Below, piece by piece: positions 15,735 through 24,649 of a stretch of DNA of 29,671 nt (positions are counted from its first letter, which is position 1; each line of letters opens with the position of its first letter). The stretch is from Desulfobacterales bacterium. Its GTDB lineage: Bacteria; Desulfobacterota; Desulfobacteria; Desulfobacterales; UBA11574. The translations under genes and the position numbers were made by a program. Under the pieces are notes generated by a model. The model saw nothing but the letters and a program-made list of their open reading frames with translations. It did no database searches and was not told where the DNA came from. The DNA lies in contig JAAXQD010000029.1 in NCBI GenBank assembly GCA_012974475.1, positions 1 through 29,671 of the forward strand. The letters run 5' to 3'.

Positions 15735-17102
15735 TTATTTATTGACATCCTTGAAGATTTCATAGCTCAAAAGAATATCGAGCGCACGCATCACCTGGTT
15801 ATCTGTCTGCAATTGTTCGGGGGTAAGCTCTCCATACATAAATTTGGTTCTTTCGATTTCCCGTTTCTGATGCCGTTCTTTTTTCTCATCGGCTTCTGGT
15901 GGTTCTTTTTGGCTTTTTTCGGGCACGGCTTCGAGATGATTTTGAAGATCTTTTTCCTTTATGAACCCCTCATCAATATAATCCATTTCTTCCTTGTCGA
16001 TAAACCTTCTTCTTACGATGATGTCCGGTTCAATACCTTTTGCCTGAATCGAGCGTCCGCTGGGTGTGTAATACCTGGCAATGGTCAATTTAAGGCCGTA
16101 ACCGTCTCTCAGGGTTTCCACCGATTGGACCGAACCTTTCCCAAAGGAGGTTGTTCCCAATATCAGGGCACGCTTTTGATCCTGGAGCGCACCGGCAACA
16201 ATTTCCGATGCACTGGCACTCCCGCCGTTAATCAAAGCAACAATAGGATAATCCCGTTTTACTTGGTTTGGCGTTGCTTCGAAAACCTGGTCATTTTTCT
16301 TCAGACGCCCTTTAACGGAAAGTATCTTCCCTTTTTCTATAAAAAGGTCTGAAACCTTAATTGCTTGGTTGAGAAGTCCGCCCGGATCGTCACGAAGATC
16401 GAGGATCAGACCTTTTAACTGGACGTTCGCTGATTCGTATTTTTCTAACGCCGCAACAAGATCTTCGGTGGTATTATCCCTGAAGTTGGTGACCCATACA
16501 TATCCATATCCGGGTTTTAAAAGTACCGATTTAACACTTTCAACGGGAATGACATCTCGAATTAAATCGAAATTTATCGGTTCTTTGCTCTCTTTTCGAA
16601 CGATGGTAACCACCACTTTAGTCCCTTTGGGTCCCCGTATCATTTTAACAGCCTGCCGCAAGTCCGTTGTCAATTTACCATCAACCTTAACAATTCTATC
16701 GCCGGCTTTGATTCCAGATTTATAGGCTGGTGTGCCGACAATGGGTGAAATCACAGTGACAAAACCCTTTCGCATGGTGATGCTGACGCCGATTCCCATA
16801 AACTCGCCCTGGGTTTCGACTTTCAACTCTTTAAAGTCGTCAGGGGTCAATAATGCGGAATGAGGATCGAGGCTGTGGACCATTCCCTCAATCGCCTTAT
16901 CGATCAATTCTTTTGAATCGACCGGATCCACATAGTTTTTTTCAACCAGTTCGATCACATCGGAAAATAATTTTAGACCTTTATATGTCTCGGATCCTTT
17001 GGCAGAAAGATTCCGGTAAAAACCGGATCCCACGATCCAAAAGACCACAGCGATGAACACCACCAGGCATAGTTTAACAGATTGCTTTTTTTTGACAGTC
17101 AT
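15735..17102 (-). CDS. ctpA: S41 carboxy-terminal processing protease CtpA/Prc
   Basis: This is a periplasmic serine protease that trims C-termini and, in Gram-negatives, cell-wall hydrolases. The 455-residue order is a signal anchor (about 8-30), an N-terminal helical part with HSALLTPDDF, a PDZ domain (about 97-170, with MGIGVSI and GIKAGDRIVKVDG), then the S41 catalytic domain. The dyad is Ser297 in GGSASASE and Lys322 in SFGKGSVQ. A charged Glu/Lys tail (about 375-420) follows. GGAG lies before the ATG. Position directly after the EnvC-like activator and before YibQ suggests a shared job in peptidoglycan remodelling at division. Confidence 0.94.
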   Translation of the reverse strand: MTVKKKQSVKLCLVVFIAVVFWIVGSGFYRNLSAKGSETYKGLKLFSDVIELVEKNYVDPVDSKELIDKAIEGMVHSLDPHSALLTPDDFKELKVETQGEFMGIGVSITMRKGFVTVISPIVGTPAYKSGIKAGDRIVKVDGKLTTDLRQAVKMIRGPKGTKVVVTIVRKESKEPINFDLIRDVIPVESVKSVLLKPGYGYVWVTNFRDNTTEDLVAALEKYESANVQLKGLILDLRDDPGGLLNQAIKVSDLFIEKGKILSVKGRLKKNDQVFEATPNQVKRDYPIVALINGGSASASEIVAGALQDQKRALILGTTSFGKGSVQSVETLRDGYGLKLTIARYYTPSGRSIQAKGIEPDIIVRRRFIDKEEMDYIDEGFIKEKDLQNHLEAVPEKSQKEPPEADEKKERHQKREIERTKFMYGELTPEQLQTDNQVMRALDILLSYEIFKDVNK

Positions 17103-17167
17103 GTAGTTTCTCCTTTTAACCCGAATGGCCCATAACGCTGTCCGTTCAGCCGATTGAAAAATACAGG

Positions 17168-18625
17168 CTAACTTTTTTTAATCCATTTCAGCGGGTCTAT
17201 GGGTTTCCCGTGGTGGCGCACTTCAAAATGCAAACTCGGACCGATCAACGACCCCGAGTCTCCAACCGTTGCAAGCACTTCCCCCATTTCCACCGTATCT
17301 CCTTTTGATGCAAAAATGTCTTGGGCATGGGCATAGACCGTGTAGTAATTATTTTTATGGTCGATGATAATCATATTTCCGTATCCCTTAAACCAGCCGG
17401 CATAAAGAATCTGCCCATCATAAACGGCTCGGATGGGCTCACCCATATCCGCTTTTATCTCAATACCGCTTTGGAAATTGACCGTTTTGAACTCGTTGTT
17501 TTTATGTGGACCGAAAAACGATACTATTTTACCTTTTGCCGGCATATTTAGCAATCCTTTTAAAGAGGAAAAGCCTTTTGATGAAATATCTCTTTTGGGG
17601 CCGGTCAGACCAGATTCCGAATTCAAAGATTTTATGGCCTGATCCAGATCGGCCGCCGCTTCTTTTAAGGATTCAAGAGCCGCCAGTTTTAAAGATCTTT
17701 TTTTGCGTATATCATCAAGGAGTTTTGAACGTTTTGATCTTTCACGAGACCGCATCGAAATCTGTTTTCTCAAAGCTGTTTGAACGGAGAGTTTTTCCGT
17801 TTTTTGAGTTTCCAGACGATTTAGCAGTTTTTGCAGTCTGATCTTGCTGTCCAGAAGGTTAAGCCAGATATTTTCGTCATAAGCCAGAATCTGTTCCATC
17901 GCCTTTTTCCGTTGAAAAAGATCATACATGGATTGCGCCGAGGCCAAAACATATATTCTTCCCAGCCAGTTCAGCTTATACAGAGCCACCAAGCGTTCGG
18001 ATGCATAATCTTCACTGGTTTTAATTCTTTTTTTAAGGTCGTTGAATGTAATTTGAATCTTGGCTATTTCTTTTTCAAGTTCGGCAAGTTCACCCTTAAG
18101 GGACGAGACATTTTTTCTGGCTTTGTCGATGGCCAGATCGATATCGTTTAAACTGTTGACAATGGAGGCTTCCTTTCGGGCAGACTCAAGCACTTCAGCC
18201 TTTTCCTTTTCTATCTTCCGATGGATACGCTCCGCTTCATTCTCGTAACTTTCAAAATCGCCCGTGTAATTTTCCTTGATTCTCTCTTTCCCTCTATTGC
18301 CCGCAGATATGATTCGCACATAATTCTTTAAATTTCGGATATAACCCACTTGATCTTTATACACGATTTTAAGCCATCCATCGTGATGTTCTATAATTTT
18401 GACTTTTGCTCCTCTTTTAATATAGGTTAACGGCGGTGTCTTTATCCCCGGCTCACGCCGAAAATTAAGCTTGTTCACGACAACAATTCCAATTTCATCG
18501 GATTGGGCGCCATAAACGTCGGAAAACTGCAGCGCCAGAATAATCCCGACTGCAGTATATAGGATTACCTTAAGAATTGTTTCAAAGAAAGATAACACCC
18601 TATCCACCCCACAAACATGCTGCAA
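17168..18625 (-). CDS. envC: EnvC-like murein hydrolase activator (SH3, coiled coil, degenerate LytM)
   Basis: The order is an N-terminal hydrophobic signal segment, a bacterial SH3-like domain (about 45-110, VNKLNFRREPG...GYIRNL), a long coiled coil (about 115-340, Glu/Lys/Arg-rich heptads) and a C-terminal M23/LytM domain (about 365-485). EnvC is recruited by FtsEX and activates amidases. The first M23 metal-ligand motif, normally HxGxD, reads QSGIE, so His and Asp are lost, while YAHA and LHFEVR remain. This fits an activator, not a peptidase. An SH3 domain before the coiled coil is not in the E. coli protein. The start is uncertain: ATG at 18625 or GTG at 18598, both inside ftsX, so translation is probably coupled. 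Confidence 0.85.
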   Translation of the reverse strand: MQHVCGVDRVLSFFETILKVILYTAVGIILALQFSDVYGAQSDEIGIVVVNKLNFRREPGIKTPPLTYIKRGAKVKIIEHHDGWLKIVYKDQVGYIRNLKNYVRIISAGNRGKERIKENYTGDFESYENEAERIHRKIEKEKAEVLESARKEASIVNSLNDIDLAIDKARKNVSSLKGELAELEKEIAKIQITFNDLKKRIKTSEDYASERLVALYKLNWLGRIYVLASAQSMYDLFQRKKAMEQILAYDENIWLNLLDSKIRLQKLLNRLETQKTEKLSVQTALRKQISMRSRERSKRSKLLDDIRKKRSLKLAALESLKEAAADLDQAIKSLNSESGLTGPKRDISSKGFSSLKGLLNMPAKGKIVSFFGPHKNNEFKTVNFQSGIEIKADMGEPIRAVYDGQILYAGWFKGYGNMIIIDHKNNYYTVYAHAQDIFASKGDTVEMGEVLATVGDSGSLIGPSLHFEVRHHGKPIDPLKWIKKS

Positions 18626-19440
18626 ACCAATATCCCACAGAAAGCTCCCGGTGAAAGAAATCTAATGGTAAACAGGCCTGCAGTTAAACCCTGCTCTACA
18701 TTTAATGATACGAGTATAAAAATAACAAATAACACCGTCAGGCCGATCATTCCGCCCAGTGCCCCCTGGATAAGACCTTCTATGTAGAAAGGGGCTTTGA
18801 TGAATCCGTCGGTCGCGCCGACCAGCCGCATGATCTCAACCTCTTCGCGCCTTGAATAGAGAACCAGACGAATGGTATTGGCGACAATAAAAACAGCCGC
18901 TAAAAAGAAGAGGCCCCCCATTGCATATCCTGTTAATCTGAATAGATTGATAATACTCATAAAGCGTCCGAGCCATATCTGGCCATACTCGACGTCCTCC
19001 ACCTGGACAAGCGAATTCAACCGTTCAGCCAGCATTTCAACCCGATCCCGGTTTTGAAAAGATTCTGCAAGCCGGATTTCAAATGCATCCGGGAGGGGGT
19101 TTTCTTTCAGGTTTTCCAGCAGTGACGGCTGCCGTTTCATCTGGCTTTTTAGCCGCTGGAGAGCTTCATTTTTTGAGATAAATCGAACATCCCGGATACC
19201 GTCCATACCCTGAATTCTACGTTCCAACTCCCCAATCTTTATCTCAGGGATATCCGGTTTAAGATAGGCCATAACCCTGATACCCTTTTTCCAGGCGTTC
19301 ATGATATCATTGGCGTTCACAAGAAAAAGGGCAACGGCGCCGACAATGAGGACGGAAACGGCCATGGTAATGATGGTGGTAACACTGAGAAATCTGTGAT
19401 TGAGAATATCCTTTATGGCCCGTTTGGAATAAATTATCAT
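18565..19440 (-). CDS. ftsX: Cell-division ABC transporter permease FtsX
   Basis: This is the inner-membrane partner of FtsE. It signals from the divisome to periplasmic EnvC and thereby to cell-wall amidases. At 291 residues it has a first transmembrane helix (about 20-45), a large periplasmic loop (about 46-165, with RVMAYLKPD and the degenerate repeats typical of FtsX) and three further helices (about 170-200, 220-245, 265-285). The cytoplasmic segment YSRREEVEIMRLVGAT is the conserved FtsX signature. It follows ftsE by 19 nt and overlaps the EnvC-like gene. Confidence 0.94.
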   Translation of the reverse strand: MIIYSKRAIKDILNHRFLSVTTIITMAVSVLIVGAVALFLVNANDIMNAWKKGIRVMAYLKPDIPEIKIGELERRIQGMDGIRDVRFISKNEALQRLKSQMKRQPSLLENLKENPLPDAFEIRLAESFQNRDRVEMLAERLNSLVQVEDVEYGQIWLGRFMSIINLFRLTGYAMGGLFFLAAVFIVANTIRLVLYSRREEVEIMRLVGATDGFIKAPFYIEGLIQGALGGMIGLTVLFVIFILVSLNVEQGLTAGLFTIRFLSPGAFCGILVCSMFVGWIGCYLSLKQFLR

Positions 19441-19459
19441 TAGAAGACGTTTAAAAGCC

Positions 19460-20155
19460 CTAAACTGTTGCGGTTGATGTTGTTTGCAAGCGACCTTGCT
19501 TTAGATGGATGGCCCGCCCGCCTGTTTTTCGGATAAGCTCCTTATCGTGGGTTGCAATAACGATCGTAGCACCCCGAGAATGGAATCTTTTGAGAAGCTC
19601 AAAAATGATATCCGCAGAATCTTCGTCCAGATTGCCGGTGGGTTCATCTGCAAGGATGATCTTTGGATCTCCGACCACAGCCCTGGCCACCGCCACTCTT
19701 TGTTGTTCACCGCCCGACAGGCTCGGAGGGAGAGAATGGAGGTTATTCTCCATTCCGACGGTTCTCAGGACACTTTTTACCTTTTTTTCGATAAAGCGCC
19801 GTTTTTTACCCATGACTTCAAGAACCAGGGCCACATTTTCAAACACGGTCTTTGTTGCTATCAACTTGTAATCCTGGAATATTATTCCGAATTTTCTTCT
19901 GAGAAACGGTATTCTCTGGTGAGAAATTCTAGACAAATTCATCCCTTCAATCAATACCTGGCCTTCGGATACTGTTTCTCCGAGATACAAAAGCTTTAGA
20001 AGGGTCGTTTTACCGGCCCCGCTCGGTCCGCTGATAAAGAGGAATTCGTTCTTTGAAATATCAAGGGTGACATCGACGAGCGCTTTATTGGCACCGTAAT
20101 TCTTGTGAACATGGAACATCCGAATTATTGAGCTTTTATTCTGAACCTCCATCAT
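19460..20155 (-). CDS. ftsE: Cell-division ATP-binding protein FtsE
   Basis: This is an ABC ATPase of 231 residues that drives FtsX. Seen: Walker A GPSGAGKT (43-50), Q-loop FQDYKLIATKTVFENVAL, signature LSGGEQ (146-151), Walker B IILADE (166-171) and the switch His in IATHD. The tandem ATG ATG start overlaps the stop of the TolC-like gene (ATGA arrangement), implying translational coupling. No extra domain is present. Confidence 0.95.
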   Translation of the reverse strand: MMEVQNKSSIIRMFHVHKNYGANKALVDVTLDISKNEFLFISGPSGAGKTTLLKLLYLGETVSEGQVLIEGMNLSRISHQRIPFLRRKFGIIFQDYKLIATKTVFENVALVLEVMGKKRRFIEKKVKSVLRTVGMENNLHSLPPSLSGGEQQRVAVARAVVGDPKIILADEPTGNLDEDSADIIFELLKRFHSRGATIVIATHDKELIRKTGGRAIHLKQGRLQTTSTATV

Positions 20156-21477
20156 TCAACAACTTCCTGACCCATTGCTCGATAGAGCGTCGCCTTCGAA
20201 ATTTTAAATGCGTACAATGCATTGTAATAATTGGTCATCGTTCTAGTGAGAAGCGTCTGGGCAATAAGCACATCGGTTTGTGTGGCCACTTGCTCTTTAT
20301 ATCGTTCCTGGTTGATCCTGTAGTTTTCTTTAGCCTGTTCAATGGCTTTTTCAATCGTTATAATCGCCTGTTCCGCTTGCTGGGTTCTCAAGTATGCATT
20401 CTTTACCTCCAAGCGAATATTATCCACAATCTGCTTTTTTCGAAGCTCTGCCTGAGACAGCCGCGAGCGCTTTTCTTTTACGCCATACGATGTTCGACCC
20501 CATTCCCAAAAATTCCACTTTGCCATCGCTGCTATACTCCAACCACTTGGATCATATATACCCGAGCCACCATTTACATCCCATTCCGTTCCGTATCTGA
20601 AATAACTCCCTTTTAGATCGATGGATGGATAATAGTCTTTTTTTGCCAGTTGTAATGTCTTTCCTGCCATTTCAATTTCCAGATCGACAATTTTTATTTC
20701 CAGTCGTTTTTCTTCAGCTTCGGAAAAACAATAATCTAGTGTTTCTTCAAAAGCAGCGTAGTCGAGAATATCTTTGATATTTACAGAGGTATCAATCGGT
20801 CTGCGAAGCAGCGTATTAAAATTCGATTCGGCATTGTCCATGTTATTTTTTGCGACAATGAGCTCCTGTTTAGCATTGGCCAGTTCAACCTGAGCCTGAA
20901 GAAGATCGTTCAACGGGCTCATACCGACCTGATAAAAATTGTCGGCCACTTCTTTTTGAGAACTGATCTGTACGACGGTCTGTTTGGCGATGTTGTAGAG
21001 CTTTTGAGTCTGCAACAGCTGAAAGTACGCATTTTTTGCGTCCAGAATAATATCCTGACGTCTAAGCTGTTCCTTAACTTTCGCGGTATCAAGGCCCAGC
21101 TCAGCGATATCATACTGTCTTAGCAAAGAAAAACCGGTAAATATCGGTTGACTGAATGAAGTGACAAAAGCGTATTCCTCTTCCGGAACCAGTTCGATGC
21201 CCCCGACAGATGCACTTGCGTCCATCCGATCGTATTTATAGGATGCGCTGAAGGTGGGAAAAAACCGGGTCCGTTGGGCTTTTTTTAAAGCTACGGCCGC
21301 CGCTGTTTCTTCTTTAGATGATTTTAGCCCGAGATTGACCTTGATTGCACTGTCGATGGTCTGTTCGAGGGTAAAAATTTCAACAGGCTCCTGGGCTGCG
21401 GAAAAAGCAGGAAAGACCAACGGTTGGATGATGGTGATCCAGAAAAAAAGTTTTAAAAAAATTTTTTTTAATATCAT
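20152..21477 (-). CDS. TolC-family outer-membrane efflux/secretion protein
   Basis: This is an outer-membrane channel component of 441 residues. It has a signal peptide (first about 28 residues, ending AFSAAQ) and two repeated OEP domains of long amphipathic helices rich in Gln/Ala/Asn with short beta segments: SFSQPIFTGFSL in the first half, and KWNFWEWGRTSYGV in the second. The ATG at 21477 was chosen because GAGG precedes it and a proper signal peptide follows; the upstream in-frame ATG at 21525 adds 16 residues before the signal. It is the first gene of the ftsEX operon with no adaptor (HlyD/MacA) gene nearby, so its pump partner is unclear. Confidence 0.88.
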   Translation of the reverse strand: MILKKIFLKLFFWITIIQPLVFPAFSAAQEPVEIFTLEQTIDSAIKVNLGLKSSKEETAAAVALKKAQRTRFFPTFSASYKYDRMDASASVGGIELVPEEEYAFVTSFSQPIFTGFSLLRQYDIAELGLDTAKVKEQLRRQDIILDAKNAYFQLLQTQKLYNIAKQTVVQISSQKEVADNFYQVGMSPLNDLLQAQVELANAKQELIVAKNNMDNAESNFNTLLRRPIDTSVNIKDILDYAAFEETLDYCFSEAEEKRLEIKIVDLEIEMAGKTLQLAKKDYYPSIDLKGSYFRYGTEWDVNGGSGIYDPSGWSIAAMAKWNFWEWGRTSYGVKEKRSRLSQAELRKKQIVDNIRLEVKNAYLRTQQAEQAIITIEKAIEQAKENYRINQERYKEQVATQTDVLIAQTLLTRTMTNYYNALYAFKISKATLYRAMGQEVVE

Positions 21478-21642
21478 ATTTGCCCTCACATTGCATAATA
21501 GAGCGTTTCGCCCGTAACACCCCACGAAAATTTTCGCTCAATTTGGGTATAATACCACACAGGTTTTTGATTGACCCCCAAGGGGTTTACTGATATTCGT
21601 TTTCTCGAGTTGAAGGAGTGCTGTCACCAGTTTTCCTTACTC

Positions 21643-21699
21643 AAAGCCTCCACTGATCCCCATTAAATAGTCTTCTTCCATTTCGGTGGAGGCTTTTTT
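21643..21699 (+). terminator. Terminator-like hairpin with no gene upstream
   Basis: AAAGCCTCCAC (21643-21653) pairs perfectly with GTGGAGGCTTT (21686-21696) over 11 bp; the loop is 32 nt and TTT follows. The orientation is plus, but the nearest upstream gene is on the minus strand. It may end a small RNA starting near 21560, or be a relic of a lost gene. Confidence 0.5.
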
Positions 21700-21788
21700 A
21701 TATCCAATCGACACCTTAAAATCAACAGTTTCGTTCCAATTGGGTCCAATAAAAAGACGGACAACCCGCACACAGGCCATCCGATATG

Positions 21789-21822
21789 AGATGACAATTT
21801 TTGTCATCTATTGGGTTTTTTT
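21789..21822 (+). terminator. Second terminator-like hairpin
   Basis: AGATGACAA (21789-21797) pairs with TTGTCATCT (21801-21809) around a TTT loop. After six bases a run of seven T follows (21816-21822). The stem is strong though AT-rich. As with the hairpin at 21643, no plus-strand gene lies upstream. Confidence 0.5.
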
Positions 21823-22078
21823 GGGTCAAAAATTATCGGGAAGTGTTTTTTGATTTTATATATGCTATTAATATATTTATATTTAACATTAAATTGCAGC
21901 ACTAGGCCCAATTTTTGCATAAAGATGGAAAGGACTGACGCTTTATCTAATTTTTGATGCATTCGTAAAAATTCGAATCTTTCGGGTGTTTGGTTTTGAC
22001 ATTTTATGTTTTTTTGAAATACAGGCTGATTTGCCAGCGTGTTAGGCCGCCAATCACTGAACACAAACACCCTTATGA

Positions 22079-22207
22079 AAAGTTTCTATTCCTAATTTTC
22101 TGTACGAAACCATCAAATTTAGCGAACTGAAAAAAGACCTGACATCCGTTCAGGTGGCCCTGACACCTGATGTGGAAATCTGGCAAAAAATATCGATAAC
22201 GGATTAA
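22079..22207 (+). pseudogene. Possible remnant of a lost gene's 3' end
   Basis: After a stop at 22076-22078 the frame stays open for 42 codons to TAA at 22205, with no ATG or GTG at its beginning. The predicted peptide (for example YETIKFSELKKDLTSVQVAL) has a coding-like mix of residues. An ATG at 22075 in another frame runs only six codons before a stop, so a frameshifted remnant is possible. No family was recognised. The stop is 7 nt before the kinase ATG. Confidence 0.3.
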
Positions 22208-22214
22208 GACTGCT

Positions 22215-24182
22215 ATGAATTCAGATGATCGCAACACAACCATGGGGCAGGACCCGAATATTGCCAAAGAGATATCATTAAAAATTTTCATCTCTATTAT
22301 TTCCGGTGTTATAGGGTTTTGGCTGAGTCTGCATCCTTTTGTTTTTTTACTTCCACCCTATGAATTTAAACTCATAGCCGGGTTGGTATTCCCGCTGATC
22401 ATATCCCTTGAATGGGGGTGGCGATACGGTTTGGTCTCCGCCATTTTCGGCATGGGCGCTCAGGTCGTGTGGATAAAAGGTGGTTGGGAATCCGTTGTTA
22501 CGTATGTCCTGTTCGCATTATGGATCGTGTGGCATGGATGGAGTGCCGAAAAATTCAGAAAAACCGGAAAAAAAATATGGCATCGCTACGCAGTCGAACT
22601 TCCATTTCGTTTATTTAACACCCTAATCTTGTATACGGTTTATAGATGGATTTTTCAGCTCAACCCCCCACCCTGGGCTCCGGAGATCACCCAAACATCG
22701 GTTTCCCTGCAGTATTTAAATTATAACGCTTTAGGAGCTGCGTGTAACGGTTATCTCGTTTTATTGTTATCGAACGTTCTGATACTTTTCGGTCCCCTTA
22801 GAAAAGTGTTGCGGCGACATGAAATTGTCGAACAGAAAAGTTCGAACTATCTTCTGGGCGCCGCTATTTTAATCGGCTGTGTTTTCTGGGTGGTTGATGG
22901 TGCCTTTAGTTTAATATTCCAGGATCTTCCGAATTCAATGGCTGCAAAAGGATCGGACAGTCTTCTCGATCTGCTGGTGTTTAACGTCCCCCCGTATGCG
23001 CTGTTCGAACGGCTATCTTTTTTTATCGCCCTTTTGACGGGTGTGCTGCTGTCGTCCAGGTATATAAATAAATATTCCGAAACTGAACAGCTTTTAACAA
23101 GAATGGTAGAGCTTTCCCCGTATCCCATTACCGTCGTCAATACTTCTGGGCGGGTGGACTACATCAACCCTGAATTTATCGAAAGTTTTGGGTACAAACT
23201 GGATGACATCCCCACCGTCCAAGATTGGTATGGCAAGATTTTCCCGAATATTTTCGAGCGGAGAGAATTCATCACCCATTGGAAAGAAGACATACAAAAA
23301 GCTGCCAACTCCAAAACAGAGCCCCGGCCATTTAACGTTACCGCCAAGGATGGAAGTATACAGAATATTATTTTCAGGCAGGTGATCGTTAATGACGAAA
23401 AGGAATATATCATTTGCGAAAATGTCAGCGAGCGGATACGTGCAGAAGAAAAGTTCCGGGCCCTCAATGAGGAGCTTGAGCAGCGCGTAAAGAAGCGGAC
23501 GGCGCAGCTTGAAGCCACCAACAAGGAGTTGGAGTCGTTCTCATATTCGGTTTCACACGATCTTCGGGCGCCCCTGCGCAGCATCGACGGCTTCAGTATG
23601 GCTTTGCTTGATGAATATAAGGACGAACTGGACGCCGAAGGCCAAGATTATCTCCGGCGGGTGCGTTCAGCAAGCCAACGCATGGGACAGATCATTGACG
23701 ATCTGCTTTCCCTGTCAAGGATTTCACGTCGGGAGCTAAAGAAACAAGAAGTGAATTTGAGCGAGATCGCTCAGAAAATTGTGGAAAAGCTCCAGGAAAG
23801 TGATTCGGATCGTCACGTAGATATCGTTATCGGTCATCGTGTAACCGCGGATTGCGATTCCAATCTGATTGAAGTTGTGCTGGAAAATCTGCTTGGGAAT
23901 GCATGGAAGTTTACATCCAAGCGAGATAAACCGTGGATCATATTTGATACGGTTGTCCAGGATGATGAGCTCGTCTACTGTGTCCGCGACAATGGCGCCG
24001 GATTTGATATGGCCTATGCCAACAAACTGTTTGGTGCATTTCAGCGCTTGCATAAGGATTCTGATTTTCACGGCTACGGCATCGGCCTTGCCACAGTTCA
24101 GCGAATTATTCACCGTCACGGAGGACGGATCTGGGCTGAAGGACACGTCGATCGCGGGGCTACTTTTTATTTTGCGGTTTAA
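22215..24182 (+). CDS. Membrane PAS histidine kinase
   Basis: The protein has 655 residues. The N-terminal half (about 20-290) is a polytopic membrane sensor with about eight helices and no recognised named domain. A PAS domain follows (about 305-410, SPYPITVVNTSGRVDYINPE), then a short coiled coil, HisKA with SVSHDLRAPLRSI (phospho-acceptor His448) and HATPase_c with N-box ENLLGNAWKF, G1 RDNGAGFD and G2 GYGIGLATV. The kinase core resembles the bacteriophytochrome/Rcp1-paired type. It is followed after 18 nt by a single-domain receiver and then an HD-GYP regulator, so these probably form a phosphorelay. The signal sensed is unknown. Confidence 0.9.
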   Translation: MNSDDRNTTMGQDPNIAKEISLKIFISIISGVIGFWLSLHPFVFLLPPYEFKLIAGLVFPLIISLEWGWRYGLVSAIFGMGAQVVWIKGGWESVVTYVLFALWIVWHGWSAEKFRKTGKKIWHRYAVELPFRLFNTLILYTVYRWIFQLNPPPWAPEITQTSVSLQYLNYNALGAACNGYLVLLLSNVLILFGPLRKVLRRHEIVEQKSSNYLLGAAILIGCVFWVVDGAFSLIFQDLPNSMAAKGSDSLLDLLVFNVPPYALFERLSFFIALLTGVLLSSRYINKYSETEQLLTRMVELSPYPITVVNTSGRVDYINPEFIESFGYKLDDIPTVQDWYGKIFPNIFERREFITHWKEDIQKAANSKTEPRPFNVTAKDGSIQNIIFRQVIVNDEKEYIICENVSERIRAEEKFRALNEELEQRVKKRTAQLEATNKELESFSYSVSHDLRAPLRSIDGFSMALLDEYKDELDAEGQDYLRRVRSASQRMGQIIDDLLSLSRISRRELKKQEVNLSEIAQKIVEKLQESDSDRHVDIVIGHRVTADCDSNLIEVVLENLLGNAWKFTSKRDKPWIIFDTVVQDDELVYCVRDNGAGFDMAYANKLFGAFQRLHKDSDFHGYGIGLATVQRIIHRHGGRIWAEGHVDRGATFYFAV

Positions 24183-24200
24183 TATTATGGAAAGGAACAT

Positions 24201-24647
24201 ATGAATAAAAGAATAATACTCCTGGTTGAAGACAACCCGGATGATGAACTGCTGGCCATTCGCGCACTCAAAAAAAACAATATTATGAACGAGGTGGTGA
24301 TCGCAAGAGACGGGTCCGAAGCTCTCGATTATCTGTTCGGCACCGGAGCCCATGAAGGCCGTGACATGAGCGTGATGCCTCAGGTTATCCTCCTCGATTT
24401 GAAGCTTCCAAGAATAGACGGTCTGGAAGTATTGAGGCGTCTTCGCAGCGACGACCGGACAAAACTGCTTCCGGTAGTTATCCTTACTTCCTCCAAGGAG
24501 GAACGGGATTTATCCGAAGGCTATCGGTTGGGCGCCAACAGTTATATTCGTAAACCGGTGGACTTTGCACAATTTACAGAAGCCATTAAACAGCTGGGGC
24601 TTTACTGGCTGGTCTTGAACGAATCCCCTCCAACGGGAAAAGGTTAA
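24201..24647 (+). CDS. Single-domain response regulator, Rcp1-like
   Basis: A lone receiver domain of 148 residues. The acidic pocket is E10-D11, the phospho-acceptor is Asp66 in ILLDLKLP, followed by the Thr/Ser switch in LTSS and Lys in RKPVD. The insertion between beta2 and beta3 (YLFGTGAHEGRD) and the ending around LGLYWLVLNESPP are typical of Rcp1-type regulators that pair with phytochrome-like kinases. AAAGGAAC precedes the ATG. It has no output domain and is likely a phosphate shuttle between the kinase and the HD-GYP protein. Confidence 0.93.
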   Translation: MNKRIILLVEDNPDDELLAIRALKKNNIMNEVVIARDGSEALDYLFGTGAHEGRDMSVMPQVILLDLKLPRIDGLEVLRRLRSDDRTKLLPVVILTSSKEERDLSEGYRLGANSYIRKPVDFAQFTEAIKQLGLYWLVLNESPPTGKG

Positions 24648-24649
24648 TT

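Larger units (their letters stand above)
21478..22214. other. Long AT-rich intergenic region between divergent operons
   Basis: This 737-nt gap separates the TolC operon (-) from the sensor kinase operon (+). It holds two plus-oriented terminator-like hairpins (21643-21699 and 21789-21822), a TATAAT at 21548-21553 without a good -35 box, an ACCCC/GGGGT mini-hairpin near 21575, and a short frame (22079-22207) that looks like decayed coding sequence. From about 21840 to 21960 it is very AT-rich. No intact gene is supported. Confidence 0.6.

Noticed and set aside
15399..16352. 317-codon plus-strand frame across yibQ and ctpA
   Set aside because: Antisense to two genes with clear motifs; Phe/Lys-rich composition reflects the complementary strand.
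21525..21546. Promoter for the TolC operon using TATTAT near 21546
   Set aside because: No acceptable -35 hexamer at 16-18 nt; not enough to call.
23736..24353. 205-codon minus-strand frame
   Set aside because: Shadow of the histidine kinase ATPase domain and the receiver gene.
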